NCBI GenBank assembly: GCA_017537565.1
Contig: JAFYKQ010000047.1
Location: forward strand, 1 to 38,231
DNA: 38,231 bases
Direction of reading: 5' to 3'
Source: Flavobacteriales bacterium
GTDB lineage: Bacteria; Bacteroidota; Bacteroidia; Flavobacteriales; UBA1820
This document shows, piece by piece, positions 17,673 to 26,169 of the stretch (its first letter is position 1; every line of letters starts with the position of its first letter). Under the pieces are notes generated by a model. It was not told the DNA's origin. It saw only the letters and a list, made by a program, of their open reading frames with translations, and ran no database searches. A program made the translations under genes and the position numbers.

Positions 17673-18482
17673 TTATTTACGTTTTACGGTAAAATCACTA
17701 CTGTTGAGGATTTCTTTGTTGTAAAGTAAAGGTTTCCCTGTGTGTATGTCAACGAGAGGCATACCCATAGAACGTAATAATGCATCGCCGGCTGCAGTGT
17801 CCCACTCTTTCACACTGCCAAAACGTGTGTATTCGTCGGCCTCGCCGCTCGCTATATGGCAATACTTCACACAACTGCCCACCGGGCATATGCTTACATC
17901 TGGAATATCACGACGTAGGCTTTCATAGTAGGCTATCGTTTCCTCGCTGCGGCGGGATTTGCTGGCTAGGCATATGTAACCCCTATCTTCCTGCTGTTCT
18001 AGTGGGAGAATACACGACTCTATATCCTCTATACTGGAAAAAGAAATTACAGTGTCTTTTATCACGGCCTTGCGAGCCTTGATGCTTTCTGTACCATAAT
18101 AAAGTTCCTTTTGGCTAGGGAGGTATATCACGCCCGTCACAGGAATGCCGTCACGACATAGTGCTATGTTTACACCATATTCGTCTGTGCCGTTTATGAA
18201 TTCTCCCGTCCCGTCCAATGGGTCTATGATGAACACCTCTTTCCACCCCTTGCGTATCTCATACGGCATAGATTCCTCTTCCTCGCTTATCATAGGGATA
18301 GGGAGGTGAGAAATCATATCTACTATAGTGTGCTGCGAAGCATAATCGGCATCGGTAACAGGAGAATTATCGCTCTTGCTGTGTATGGCAAATGAACGAG
18401 AATTTTTGACCTCTTCTATTGCACGACCTGCCGCTATGGCAGCATTTATCATAGATAGTAATATGTCGTTATCGATATTCAT
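17673..18482 (-). CDS. cysQ: 3'(2'),5'-bisphosphate nucleotidase
   Basis: This 269-residue enzyme of the inositol monophosphatase superfamily probably removes the 3'-phosphate from pAp/PAPS. Metal-site motifs are the acidic run SEEEES at 66-71, DPLDGTGEFI starting at D87, and WDTAAGDALL near residue 222. The second motif and the following VNIALC resemble CysQ more than inositol-1-phosphatase. It lies 8 bases after deoC on the same strand, so the two are very likely co-transcribed. The downstream terminator is shared with the convergent gene. Other members of the superfamily (inositol or fructose-1,6-bisphosphate phosphatases) are less likely. Confidence 0.85.
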   Translation of the reverse strand: MNIDNDILLSMINAAIAAGRAIEEVKNSRSFAIHSKSDNSPVTDADYASQHTIVDMISHLPIPMISEEEESMPYEIRKGWKEVFIIDPLDGTGEFINGTDEYGVNIALCRDGIPVTGVIYLPSQKELYYGTESIKARKAVIKDTVISFSSIEDIESCILPLEQQEDRGYICLASKSRRSEETIAYYESLRRDIPDVSICPVGSCVKYCHIASGEADEYTRFGSVKEWDTAAGDALLRSMGMPLVDIHTGKPLLYNKEILNSSDFTVKRK

Positions 18483-18490
18483 ATAGTAGA

Positions 18491-19234
18491 TTAATATGCA
18501 GAAGATGTGCTGCCTTCTTTGTATAGTTTAAGAGCAGATGATGTTCCTATGCGTGTAACACCCATCTCTATCATAGTGATGGCTGTAGCCATATCGCGTA
18601 CGCCTCCCGCAGCTTTAAGTGGTAGAGGAGAACCCCATTCTTTCATCACTTCCAGTGCTTCTATTGTAGCACCGGCAGGTTTTCCGCCTTCGGTCTTATA
18701 GAAACCGGTAGATGTTTTAAGGAATACTCTGTGTGCATTTTCCTCTCCGAAGTTGTCTATTACAGTGTCTTTTATAAGTTCACAGATGCCTTCTATCTCG
18801 TCCTCGCGTAGGGCAGCAGTCTCTATTATCCATTTGGCTGTTTTCCCTGCTTTAAGAGTAAGTTCTGTGCAACGACGTACCTCTTCGCTTATGGTTTCTA
18901 CCTTGCCACGTTTATACATAGGGTAGTTCACAACAAAATCAAGTTCGTCGGCACCGTCCTCGATTACTTTGCTGGCCTCGGCCAATTTTTCATCTATCGA
19001 TGCTGTGCCTTCGGGGAAAGCGATGACCGTTCCCACCAGTACCTGGCTGCCAGCCTCATCTATCATCTTGCGAGCAGTAGAGACGACATCTGGGCGTATC
19101 ATTATGAGTTTAAAATCATTTTCTATGGCTTCTTTTATATAAGAAGAAGCGATGGCGAGGTTTTCTTCCTGTGAGATGCCTCGGCTTTCGGCGGTTTCCA
19201 GATATGTGGAATCCAGATATTGACGTATGTCCAT
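18491..19234 (-). CDS. deoC: Deoxyribose-phosphate aldolase
   Basis: This 247-residue class I aldolase splits 2-deoxyribose-5-phosphate into glyceraldehyde-3-phosphate and acetaldehyde during deoxynucleoside breakdown. The Schiff-base lysine is K173 in LKTSTGF, the acid/base residues include D99 in DELDFVVNY, and the second lysine lies in LKAAGGVRD. The length is typical. It is the first gene of a deoC-cysQ pair. Its promoter (TTTG-N20-TAAATTTG) overlaps the terminator hairpin of a separate upstream short transcript. Confidence 0.93.
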   Translation of the reverse strand: MDIRQYLDSTYLETAESRGISQEENLAIASSYIKEAIENDFKLIMIRPDVVSTARKMIDEAGSQVLVGTVIAFPEGTASIDEKLAEASKVIEDGADELDFVVNYPMYKRGKVETISEEVRRCTELTLKAGKTAKWIIETAALREDEIEGICELIKDTVIDNFGEENAHRVFLKTSTGFYKTEGGKPAGATIEALEVMKEWGSPLPLKAAGGVRDMATAITMIEMGVTRIGTSSALKLYKEGSTSSAY

Positions 19235-19275
19235 TCTTTTTTATGTGATTAAAGGTGTGTTGTATAATAGTTCTA

Positions 19276-19307
19276 CAAATTTAGATATAAAAAAAGAACT
19301 TGCCAAA
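19276..19307 (-). promoter_or_regulatory. Promoter of deoC-cysQ
   Basis: On the minus strand TTTG (19307-19304) and TAAATTTG (19283-19276) are separated by 20 bases, an exact fit. The -33 box lies inside the 3' arm of the upstream terminator hairpin. The deoC leader would be about 35 bases. Confidence 0.7.
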
Positions 19308-19322
19308 GAAGATTTGACAAGT
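19289..19322 (-). terminator. Intrinsic terminator upstream of deoC
   Basis: The minus-strand RNA forms a 10-bp stem ACUUGUCAAA/UUUGGCAAGU with loop UCUUC, followed by UC and seven U. One pair is G-U on this strand but would be C-A on the other strand, so it is built for the minus direction. Confidence 0.8.
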
Positions 19323-19380
19323 CCTAAAAACTAACCTAAACTCAAAACTATAACTATGAAACTACTACTTTCTTTTTTAA
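19289..19380 (-). ncRNA. Candidate small RNA of about 90 nt
   Basis: The unit has its own promoter (-7 box TATCTTTG), no usable ATG start in the transcribed part, and a strong intrinsic terminator. About 58 bases between promoter and hairpin are nearly free of C on the RNA strand (one C apart from the last base before the stem) and should stay single-stranded. An accessible segment followed by a terminator hairpin is the usual layout of trans-acting small RNAs. deoC has its own promoter after the terminator, so this is probably not just a deoC leader. I cannot assign it to a named RNA family. Confidence 0.5.
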
Positions 19381-19385
19381 CGGTG

Positions 19386-19416
19386 CAAAGATACGACTTT
19401 TCTGCAAACTAGCAAT
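19386..19416 (-). promoter_or_regulatory. Promoter of the candidate small RNA
   Basis: The minus strand reads ATTG (19416-19413), 19 bases, then TATCTTTG (19393-19386), an exact -7 box followed by C as often seen. A second TTTG at 19408-19405 is too close to act as -33. Confidence 0.65.
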
Positions 19417-19453
19417 AGGTCATAGTGTTAAATTTTGAAGGTCTTATATCGTT

Positions 19454-19750
19454 TTATCTCATTACCATTTGTAAGGGTGACACACCGTGGCGTAAAACGG
19501 TCTTAAAGTCGTAGTATTCGTTGGGAGATACAGAAATGTCTATATCTTCAGACGTAGTAAGTGGTAGCCAATGCCTGTCCAATTCATCTACATTTACTAC
19601 GTGGAAGAGTCTTCCCTGTACTATGTCTGTGTTCTCTGGAATGATGGTTTGTTGAGGGGAGTAGTCATTGTTTTTGCTACACGCTACTATAAATAGTATG
19701 GATATAATAGTGATGGGAAGTAATAGTCCCTTATATAAAAAGTTTTTCAT
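19454..19750 (-). CDS. Small orphan lipoprotein of unknown function
   Basis: This 98-residue protein has a lipoprotein signal: a hydrophobic segment at about 8-23 and lipobox IVAC with Cys24. The mature part is only 75 residues, polar, with VVNVDELDRHWLPLTTSEDIDISVSP in the middle. I recognise no family. It lies 40 bases downstream of a flippase-like membrane gene on the same strand and probably shares its transcript. No terminator of its own is visible before the next promoter, so the hairpin at 19289-19322 may end this transcript too. Confidence 0.7.
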   Translation of the reverse strand: MKNFLYKGLLLPITIISILFIVACSKNNDYSPQQTIIPENTDIVQGRLFHVVNVDELDRHWLPLTTSEDIDISVSPNEYYDFKTVLRHGVSPLQMVMR

Positions 19751-19789
19751 ATAGGTATAAAATTGATAGGGTTAATAAATAAAATCATT

Positions 19790-20836
19790 TTATGATTTCT
19801 GTTTCGTGATTTTTTTAAGTCTTATATGCTGGGCACGGCTTATGAGGATAAGAGCTATGGCTCCGGTAGATAGCTGCATGATGGTCTGTGTGGCGTGGTT
19901 GAGCGTAGCAAATGCCATTGCTACGTCGGGCGTAATGGCAGCTATGCCCAGTATGGGGATACCTATCTTCATCGCCGAATGATAAGCTCCTATACCTCCC
20001 TGTACAGGCACTAATTGTGCCAGTCCACCTACTGTCATCAGGTACAATATGTTGGCGGCGGTAAGAGAACCCGTCTGTTCAAAGGCGTATGACATAAAGA
20101 ATATCATAAGGTAATACATCACCCATATAGCTATCGTGTATCCTACGAAAGCCCATTTGTGTGGCATACGGGCTATGGTGGCTATGCCTGTCATCATACC
20201 GCGGGTAAAGTCCTCAATCTTGTGATATAGGATAGTGTGGCGTAAACGACGGCGGAAGATAAATACTATCACAGCTATAACAACTATGGCTATGAGAATA
20301 ATAGCTTTGTAGCTTATGGCGTGTTCTGTGGGAGTGTCCTGTCGCAATGTGAGTAGCTTATATGCAAAGGCTTCCATATGGTCATACTGTAGTATGATAG
20401 TGAGAAGTATACTGCCTCCTAACATAATGACATCTATTGCTCTTTCCAGTATGACAGTTCCCAATAGTCGGCTTACAGGTATACCTTCGGCTTGGTTCAT
20501 GGCGGTGCAACGAGCAACTTCACCAGCACGAGGTATCATAAGGTTTATGATGTAAGTAACCGTTACTGCATTTATGGAATTAAGACGGGATATGCCTTTA
20601 TATCCCATAGATTCCAGTGGGATAATCCATCTCAATCCTATAAGTATAAATGCGACATAGCCCGTTAAAAACGATAGTGCTACATAAAAATAATTGGCAC
20701 TCTTGATGATAGTCCATATCTCACGCAAGTCCATGCCACCAAACGCATAATAAAGAAGTCCTATGGCTAGCAATGGCAGTAGAACAAATTTTATTATAAA
20801 TCCAGTTATTTTTTTTGCGTTTTCCTTACGTGTCAT
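19790..20836 (-). CDS. Flippase-like integral membrane protein (LPG synthase TM family)
   Basis: This 348-residue protein has about eight hydrophobic segments and matches the lysylphosphatidylglycerol synthase transmembrane region / AglD-like family (UPF0104). Characteristic parts are the N-terminal LLPLLAIGLLYYAFGGMDL, a RAGEVARC segment, and the later GGLAQLVPVQGGIGAYHSAM. Members without the synthase domain are thought to handle lipid-linked or glycolipid substrates, but biochemical evidence is thin. It is transcribed divergently from an lpxL-type gene, which fits an envelope lipid role. The terminal segment is basic (IRLKKITKQKS). A clear promoter lies upstream. Confidence 0.85.
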   Translation of the reverse strand: MTRKENAKKITGFIIKFVLLPLLAIGLLYYAFGGMDLREIWTIIKSANYFYVALSFLTGYVAFILIGLRWIIPLESMGYKGISRLNSINAVTVTYIINLMIPRAGEVARCTAMNQAEGIPVSRLLGTVILERAIDVIMLGGSILLTIILQYDHMEAFAYKLLTLRQDTPTEHAISYKAIILIAIVVIAVIVFIFRRRLRHTILYHKIEDFTRGMMTGIATIARMPHKWAFVGYTIAIWVMYYLMIFFMSYAFEQTGSLTAANILYLMTVGGLAQLVPVQGGIGAYHSAMKIGIPILGIAAITPDVAMAFATLNHATQTIMQLSTGAIALILISRAQHIRLKKITKQKS

Positions 20837-20865
20837 AGGGTGGAATAAATGATGTTTAAAGTATG

Positions 20866-20895
20866 CAAATATAGTTTTTTTAGAAAAAAATCAAA
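20866..20895 (-). promoter_or_regulatory. Promoter of the flippase-like gene
   Basis: On the minus strand TTTG (20895-20892), 18 bases, then TATATTTG (20873-20866), an exact -7 box, about 30 bases before the start codon. Confidence 0.75.
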
Positions 20896-20929
20896 ATATT
20901 GTTGTGGTAAAATAAAAAATAAAATATAG

Positions 20930-20959
20930 GTTGCTAGTGGGTAAAATTGTTTAAATTTG
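20930..20959 (+). promoter_or_regulatory. Promoter of the lpxL-led operon
   Basis: GTTG at 20930-20933, 18 bases, then TAAATTTG at 20952-20959 (exact -7 box). This shows that the upstream in-frame TTG at 20957 is promoter sequence, not a start codon. Confidence 0.7.
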
Positions 20960-20986
20960 CCTTTTATATATAGACTAAAAATAGAT

Positions 20987-21883
20987 ATGGAAAAGATAGG
21001 TTTATTTATAGTTACTATTATTTCACGAATGCCATTTGCAGTGATGTATCTGCTTTCAGACATAGTGGCTTTTATGCTTTATCATATAGTGCGTTATCGT
21101 CGTAGAGTGGTGAGAGATAACCTTAAACGTTGTTTCCCTCATCGTTCAGAAAAAGAGATAATAAAGATAGAAAAAGATTTCTATCGTAGCTTTACAGATG
21201 TCATACTTGAAATAGTAAAATCGTTCACCATATCTCGTGAAGAGATAGAAAAACGTTTCTCTATGGAGAACGAAGAGCAGTTGAGGTCTTATTTTAAGGC
21301 TGGCCATGATAACATAATGATATTTGGGCATTGTTTTAACTGGGAGTGGCTTATGTTCCTCAAAGTCCTTATGCCAGATATGGAGGCATTGGCACTATAC
21401 CAACGTATAGAAAACCACGAGGTGAATGAGTTTATGAAAAAGACTCGTCAGCGTTTTGGTATGCGTGTGGTGGAATCGAGAGTGTCGCTGCTGGAACTAT
21501 CTCGCCTGCCAAATGTAGGTAATACGATGATAGCATTCGTAGCCGACCAATCACCTGCACGTACGCTTATAAAACACTGGGTTAAACTATTTGGACAGAT
21601 AGCACCTGCTCATATAGGAGCTCACGATATAGCCACCAGACTTAAATTTGGTGTGGTGTTCCTATATATGAAACGTGTAAAAAGAGGTCATTATACCGTG
21701 TGTGCCGAAAAGATCTATACGCCAGGTGACGAAGTAGAGAAATATGATATAATAGATAAATTCTACACACGACTGGAAAAACAGATAGAGGAAAATCCTG
21801 TATGTTGGCTGTGGAGTCACAGAAGATGGAAATATGAGGGCGAATACCAGAAAGTATTGGAAAAAAAGGATAAAGAGAAATAA
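20987..21883 (+). CDS. Lipid A biosynthesis (KDO2-lipid IVA) acyltransferase
   Basis: This 298-residue protein of the LpxL/HtrB family adds a late (secondary) acyl chain to lipid A at the inner membrane. A hydrophobic N-terminal segment (5-35) anchors it. The catalytic HX4E motif is H115-CFNW-E120. Later family features include FVADQSPA and the C-terminal WLWSHRRWK. I chose ATG 20987 rather than the in-frame TTG at 20957, which falls inside the -7 box. The next gene overlaps by one base (TAATG), so translation is coupled. Bacteroidota usually have penta-acyl lipid A with a single late acyltransferase. LpxL and LpxM types cannot be told apart here, so I give no symbol. Confidence 0.88.
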   Translation: MEKIGLFIVTIISRMPFAVMYLLSDIVAFMLYHIVRYRRRVVRDNLKRCFPHRSEKEIIKIEKDFYRSFTDVILEIVKSFTISREEIEKRFSMENEEQLRSYFKAGHDNIMIFGHCFNWEWLMFLKVLMPDMEALALYQRIENHEVNEFMKKTRQRFGMRVVESRVSLLELSRLPNVGNTMIAFVADQSPARTLIKHWVKLFGQIAPAHIGAHDIATRLKFGVVFLYMKRVKRGHYTVCAEKIYTPGDEVEKYDIIDKFYTRLEKQIEENPVCWLWSHRRWKYEGEYQKVLEKKDKEK

Positions 21884-22902
21884 TGATAAAGGATAGAAAG
21901 AAACTTACGTTTGCGGTGGTGATACTCAACTGGAATGGCAGGGAATTGTTGGAGAAATTCTTGCCGTCGGTAGTGCGTTATGCTCACCCGCAAAGCAAGA
22001 TATATGTAGCCGATAATGCTTCTAGTGATACATCGCTGGAATATGTGAGGGAAAATTTCCCACAGGTAGGCATCATACGCAATGATGATAACTACGGTTT
22101 TGCCAAGGGCTATAACGTGGCATTAAAGGGACTGAAAGAAGACGTATTTGCACTGGTAAATAGCGATATAGAGGTAGAGGAAGGCTGGATGGACGCCTTG
22201 GTAGAAGAGTTTGAAACCAGAGAGGATACGGCTGCTGCACAGCCACGACTGCTGGACTACAAGGATAAAAATATGTTTGAATATGCGGGTGCGGCAGGGG
22301 GCTTTATAGACCGTTTTGGGTATCCATATTGCAGAGGGCGTATCTTTACGGTGATAGAAGAGGATAAAGATCAGTATGATGAAAATTCAGATATATTCTG
22401 GGCGACGGGAGCTTGTCTTTTTGTACGTCGAGAGATGTTTGAACGTTTGGGAGGATTTGACGATGACTTTTTTGCTCATCTAGAAGAGATAGACCTATGC
22501 TGGAGGATACACAACAGTGGAAAGAAGGTGCGTTATGTAGCAGGTTCACGTGTGTATCACGTGGGAGGAGCGACACTTAAAAAATATGATGCCCGCAAGA
22601 CCTTCCTTAACTTCCGCAATAGTCTGTTTGCGATAGTGAAAAATATGCCTACACGCCGTATGTGGTACGTGATATTGGTAAGATTGATATTGGACGGGGT
22701 GCAGGGTGTGAGATTTTTGGGAGAGAAGCGTCCGCGTCATACTTGGGCATTGGTAAGGGCACATTGGTCTTTTTATGCTGGATTTAGAAAGATGTGGAAG
22801 AAGAGAAAACAGACGCCTGTCAAGACACGTCGTTACTATCATACAGAAAGCGTAGTGTTCTCACATTTTATGTTCAGAAAGAAATATTTTAACGAGTTAT
22901 AA
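21883..22902 (+). CDS. Family 2 glycosyltransferase (rhamnosyltransferase-like)
   Basis: This 339-residue enzyme has a GT-A fold: AVVILNWNGRELL at 11-23, the nucleotide-binding DNASSDTS at 44-51, the DxD-like NSD at 93-95, and the ED-type motif EEIDLCWRI near residue 202. The C-terminal third (about 255-339) is basic with an amphipathic or membrane-touching segment. The sequence type is close to WbbL-like rhamnosyltransferases of polysaccharide synthesis, but the donor sugar is not certain. Its translation is coupled to the acyltransferase before it, and it is followed after 4 bases by an RluA-type gene. Confidence 0.9.
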   Translation: MIKDRKKLTFAVVILNWNGRELLEKFLPSVVRYAHPQSKIYVADNASSDTSLEYVRENFPQVGIIRNDDNYGFAKGYNVALKGLKEDVFALVNSDIEVEEGWMDALVEEFETREDTAAAQPRLLDYKDKNMFEYAGAAGGFIDRFGYPYCRGRIFTVIEEDKDQYDENSDIFWATGACLFVRREMFERLGGFDDDFFAHLEEIDLCWRIHNSGKKVRYVAGSRVYHVGGATLKKYDARKTFLNFRNSLFAIVKNMPTRRMWYVILVRLILDGVQGVRFLGEKRPRHTWALVRAHWSFYAGFRKMWKKRKQTPVKTRRYYHTESVVFSHFMFRKKYFNEL

Positions 22903-22906
22903 CTCT

Positions 22907-23611
22907 ATGCGTACTACCAAGGATAACATACAGGTCATCTATGAAGACAACCATATCATAGTGGTCAATAAACGTGCGGGAGATATAGTGCAGGGGGATA
23001 AGACGGGAGATGTGCCACTGGTGGACATAGTGAAGGACTATCTCAAGGAAAAATACTCCAAACCGGGAAATGTTTTCTGTGGGCTGGTGCATCGTATAGA
23101 CCGTCCTACTACGGGGGCGGTGATATTTGCCAAAACGTCCAAAGGACTCTCACGTATGGCCGAATTGTTCCGTCTGGGAGGGGTGCACAAGACATATCAC
23201 GCGATAGTGCCGCTGGGGGATATAAAAGAGAGCGATACGCTGGTGGGGTATATGATAAAGGACGGTCGTCTTAATCGTTCACGGTGTTATGCCACGCCTC
23301 CTAATGCTACGGCCAAACGAGCTATAACTCATTACAGGGTCATAGGGCGAGGAGATAAATATATGGCGGTGGACGTGACACTGGAAACAGGACGCCATCA
23401 CCAGATAAGATGTCATTTTGCAAGTCTTGGACTGCCTATAAAGGGCGACCTTAAATACGGCTCTCCACGTAGCAATGATGACGGAGGTATCTCGCTTCAC
23501 GCACGCCGTGTGGAGTTCATTCACCCGGTGAGTGGAGAGAAGGTATCGATAACGGCTCCCTATCCACAATCAGATGCTGTGCTATGGCAAAATTTGGGAG
23601 AAAAAGAATAG
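22907..23611 (+). CDS. RluA-family pseudouridine synthase
   Basis: This 234-residue enzyme converts uridine to pseudouridine in rRNA or tRNA. The catalytic aspartate is D65 in HRIDRPTTG (motif II). Other family parts are the opening VIYEDNHIIVVNK, the KTYHAIV segment, and the arginine-rich TGRHHQIRCHFA. There is no S4 domain in front, so it is a compact type similar to RluA/TruC or RluC-like without S4. The target site cannot be told. It is packed tightly in the envelope-type operon. Confidence 0.9.
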   Translation: MRTTKDNIQVIYEDNHIIVVNKRAGDIVQGDKTGDVPLVDIVKDYLKEKYSKPGNVFCGLVHRIDRPTTGAVIFAKTSKGLSRMAELFRLGGVHKTYHAIVPLGDIKESDTLVGYMIKDGRLNRSRCYATPPNATAKRAITHYRVIGRGDKYMAVDVTLETGRHHQIRCHFASLGLPIKGDLKYGSPRSNDDGGISLHARRVEFIHPVSGEKVSITAPYPQSDAVLWQNLGEKE

Positions 23612-23635
23612 AATAAGAACTTAAACTATAAAACG

Positions 23636-25069
23636 ATGGAACAGATAAGTGTTTTTGATATATTGAAGGTGGGCATAGGCCCTTCGTCTTCTCATACTCT
23701 GGGGCCTTGGAGAGCGGCCGGCAGATTTTTATCTACACTACGAGAGAAAGAATTGTTTGAAAAAGTAGATAGAGTGAGTGTAACGTTATATGGTTCGCTG
23801 TCTCTTACAGGTCGTGGACACTATACAGACCTGGCTGTTATACTGGGATTGTGTGGTGCCGACCCCGAAGTCATTCCTCCCGAAGACATACGTCCTATGG
23901 TGTCTTACATAGAGCAGTCGGGCTGTATGACATTGGGGGGAGAGAGAGACATTACATTCTGTCCATTGCAAGACATAGTGTTTGAAAAGACATTCCTGCC
24001 TTTCCATTCAAATGGTATAACATTTGTGGCAAGTGATAAAGACGGTAAGGAACTGGATAGTGAGACGTATTACTCGATAGGAGGAGGATTTGTGGTGCAG
24101 GAGGGAGAGATGCCTCACGTGGGTGAAGGTGTGGATGTGAAAAAATTCCCATATCCTATACAGAAAGCAGATGAACTACTGTCATATACCAAGAGGGAAA
24201 AGTGCTCTATTGCCGATGTAGTGCTGGAGAATGAAAAAACGATAAGAAGCGTGCCAGAGATACGAGAAAAACTGTTGGGTATATGGGACGTGATGTTGCA
24301 GAGTATATATACGGGGTGTCATACACTGGGAGAACTGCCCGGAGGATTGCGTGTAAAACGCCGTGCGGCATATGTTTATGGCCGTATCAAGCCATATCTT
24401 ATATATAATGACCACCGCGAGTGGGCTCGTGAATTACGTCACGTGCAGGCCGATGCCAAAAACGTGTTTACCTGGGTGAGTACGTTTGCCATAGCGGTAA
24501 ACGAAGTTAATGCTTCGCTGGGACGTATAGTTACCGCTCCTACCAATGGTTCGTCGGGTGTGATACCTGCCGTACTGCTTTATTATCTATCATTTGTAAA
24601 TCCCAAAGCGACAGATGACCACATAATAGAATATCTATTGGTATGTGGTGAGATAGGTTCTATATTTAAGAAAGAGGCTACTATATCGGCCGCACAGGGT
24701 GGTTGCCAAGCCGAGATAGGTGTGTCATCGGCTATGGCGGCAGCAGGATTGTGTCATCTTATGGGAGGTCTGCCACAGCAGTGTCTGGCAGCAGCCGAAA
24801 TAACGATGGAACATCATCTGGGGCTTACGTGTGACCCAGTGGGAGGTCTTGTGCAGGTGCCGTGCATAGAGCGTAACTCTATGGGTGCCATCAAGGCGAT
24901 AACGGCTGCCGGTTGGGCGCTTAATAATGACCCATCGGTGCCTGTGGTGTCGCTGGATAGCGTGATAAAGACTATGTGGGAGACGGCACTGGATATGAAT
25001 ACCAAGTATAAAGAAACGGCATTGGGAGGATTGGCAGCACAGGTGCCAGTTAACCACCCCGATTGCTAG
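23636..25069 (+). CDS. sdaA: L-serine dehydratase, iron-sulfur type, single chain
   Basis: This 477-residue enzyme deaminates L-serine to pyruvate and ammonia with an oxygen-sensitive 4Fe-4S cluster. The beta domain is N-terminal ([20 protein letters not shown] at 5-24) and the alpha domain C-terminal, with [47 protein letters not shown]. Cysteines in the last two motifs are the likely cluster ligands. The fused two-domain form is the E. coli-like type. It sits between rluA-type and murB genes with short gaps (24 and 14 bases), so the placement looks like operon packing rather than a pathway link. Confidence 0.93.
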   Translation: MEQISVFDILKVGIGPSSSHTLGPWRAAGRFLSTLREKELFEKVDRVSVTLYGSLSLTGRGHYTDLAVILGLCGADPEVIPPEDIRPMVSYIEQSGCMTLGGERDITFCPLQDIVFEKTFLPFHSNGITFVASDKDGKELDSETYYSIGGGFVVQEGEMPHVGEGVDVKKFPYPIQKADELLSYTKREKCSIADVVLENEKTIRSVPEIREKLLGIWDVMLQSIYTGCHTLGELPGGLRVKRRAAYVYGRIKPYLIYNDHREWARELRHVQADAKNVFTWVSTFAIAVNEVNASLGRIVTAPTNGSSGVIPAVLLYYLSFVNPKATDDHIIEYLLVCGEIGSIFKKEATISAAQGGCQAEIGVSSAMAAAGLCHLMGGLPQQCLAAAEITMEHHLGLTCDPVGGLVQVPCIERNSMGAIKAITAAGWALNNDPSVPVVSLDSVIKTMWETALDMNTKYKETALGGLAAQVPVNHPDC

Positions 25070-25083
25070 TATTATGAGATATA

Positions 25084-26169
25084 ATGATGAGTATTATGGA
25101 AAAGAACAAAAATCTTTACGGTCTTAATACCTTTGGAATGAGTGCCGTGGCAGACTATTATGTGAGAGCCACCAGTGAAGACGATGTGATGCGAGCCATA
25201 GAACTATCGTGTGAGAAAAAATTGCCGCTATTGGTGCTATCGGGAGGTAGTAATATGCTTATAGTCGAGGATTTGCACGCTGTGGTGCTTCATATGGATA
25301 CACGAGGAATAGAGGTAGAGGGACGTGATGGTAGTGATACACTTGTGAGAGTGGCAGCGGGAGAGGATTGGCACGAGACGGTGATGTGGAGTATAGAGAA
25401 TGGGTATGCTGGTATGGAAAACCTGGCATACATACCGGGCAAGGTAGGCTCGTCGCCAGTGCAGAATATAGGAGCTTATGGTGTGGAGGCTCGTTGTGTG
25501 ATAGAGAGTGTAGAGGTTATAGATATATCGAGTGGGGAACGTCGTGTGATAGCTGCTAGCGAATGTGAATTTGGCTATCGAGAGAGTATATTCAAAAACT
25601 CGGCAAGGGGGCGTTACGTGATAATGTCTGTTCTTTTCCGTCTGCATAGTACAGAAGGATATAAACTGCATCTGGATTATGGAAATATAAGAGCCGAACT
25701 GGAAAAACGAGGCATAGAAAACCCTACGGTTGCCGATGTTGCCGATGTTGTAACATTTATACGCCGTAGTAAACTTCCAGAACCCTCACAGGTGGGAAAT
25801 TGTGGTTCTTTCTTTAAGAATCCTGTCATATCTCGCCAGTTGTATGAGACGCTTATAGAAAAACATAATGATATGCCTTCCTATGATGTAGAGGGAGCAA
25901 ATGATGAGCATTGGAAGAAGATACCGGCGGCTTATCTTATAGACCGCGCAGGCTGGAAAGGCTATCGTCGTGGGTGTGTAGGTGTCCACCAAAATCAGGC
26001 ATTGGTACTGGTGCATTATGGTGGTGGTACGGGAAAAGATGTCTTGATGCTATGTCAAGATATATGCCGTGATGTAAAGGAAAAATATGGGGTTGAGATA
26101 TCTCCCGAAGTAAATATAATAAACAGTGATTTTTTGGCACGTTGTGCGGTGGGAGGAAAGGTTGAATGA
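25084..26169 (+). CDS. murB: UDP-N-acetylmuramate dehydrogenase
   Basis: This 361-residue FAD enzyme reduces UDP-GlcNAc-enolpyruvate to UDP-MurNAc in peptidoglycan synthesis. FAD-binding motifs are LSGGSNMLI at 52-60 and IPGKVGSSPVQNIGAYGVE. The catalytic Ser lies in GNCGSFFKNP and the Glu in SPEVNII. The size and motifs are those of type I (E. coli-like) MurB. Two further Met (residues 2 and 5) are possible starts. It overlaps the next gene by four bases (ATGA), so translation is coupled. Confidence 0.95.
   Translation: MMSIMEKNKNLYGLNTFGMSAVADYYVRATSEDDVMRAIELSCEKKLPLLVLSGGSNMLIVEDLHAVVLHMDTRGIEVEGRDGSDTLVRVAAGEDWHETVMWSIENGYAGMENLAYIPGKVGSSPVQNIGAYGVEARCVIESVEVIDISSGERRVIAASECEFGYRESIFKNSARGRYVIMSVLFRLHSTEGYKLHLDYGNIRAELEKRGIENPTVADVADVVTFIRRSKLPEPSQVGNCGSFFKNPVISRQLYETLIEKHNDMPSYDVEGANDEHWKKIPAAYLIDRAGWKGYRRGCVGVHQNQALVLVHYGGGTGKDVLMLCQDICRDVKEKYGVEISPEVNIINSDFLARCAVGGKVE

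Noticed and set aside
19356-19412. Plus-strand 18-codon ORF (MKLLLSFLTVQRYDFSAN) upstream of deoC
   Set aside because: It reads backwards through the minus-strand promoter and leader; no plus-strand promoter or ribosome site is seen, so it is probably a mirror of the small RNA unit.
20957-20986. TTG start giving a 10-residue longer lipid A acyltransferase
   Set aside because: The TTG is part of an exact TAnnTTTG promoter box, and the ATG at 20987 starts directly at the hydrophobic anchor typical of the family.
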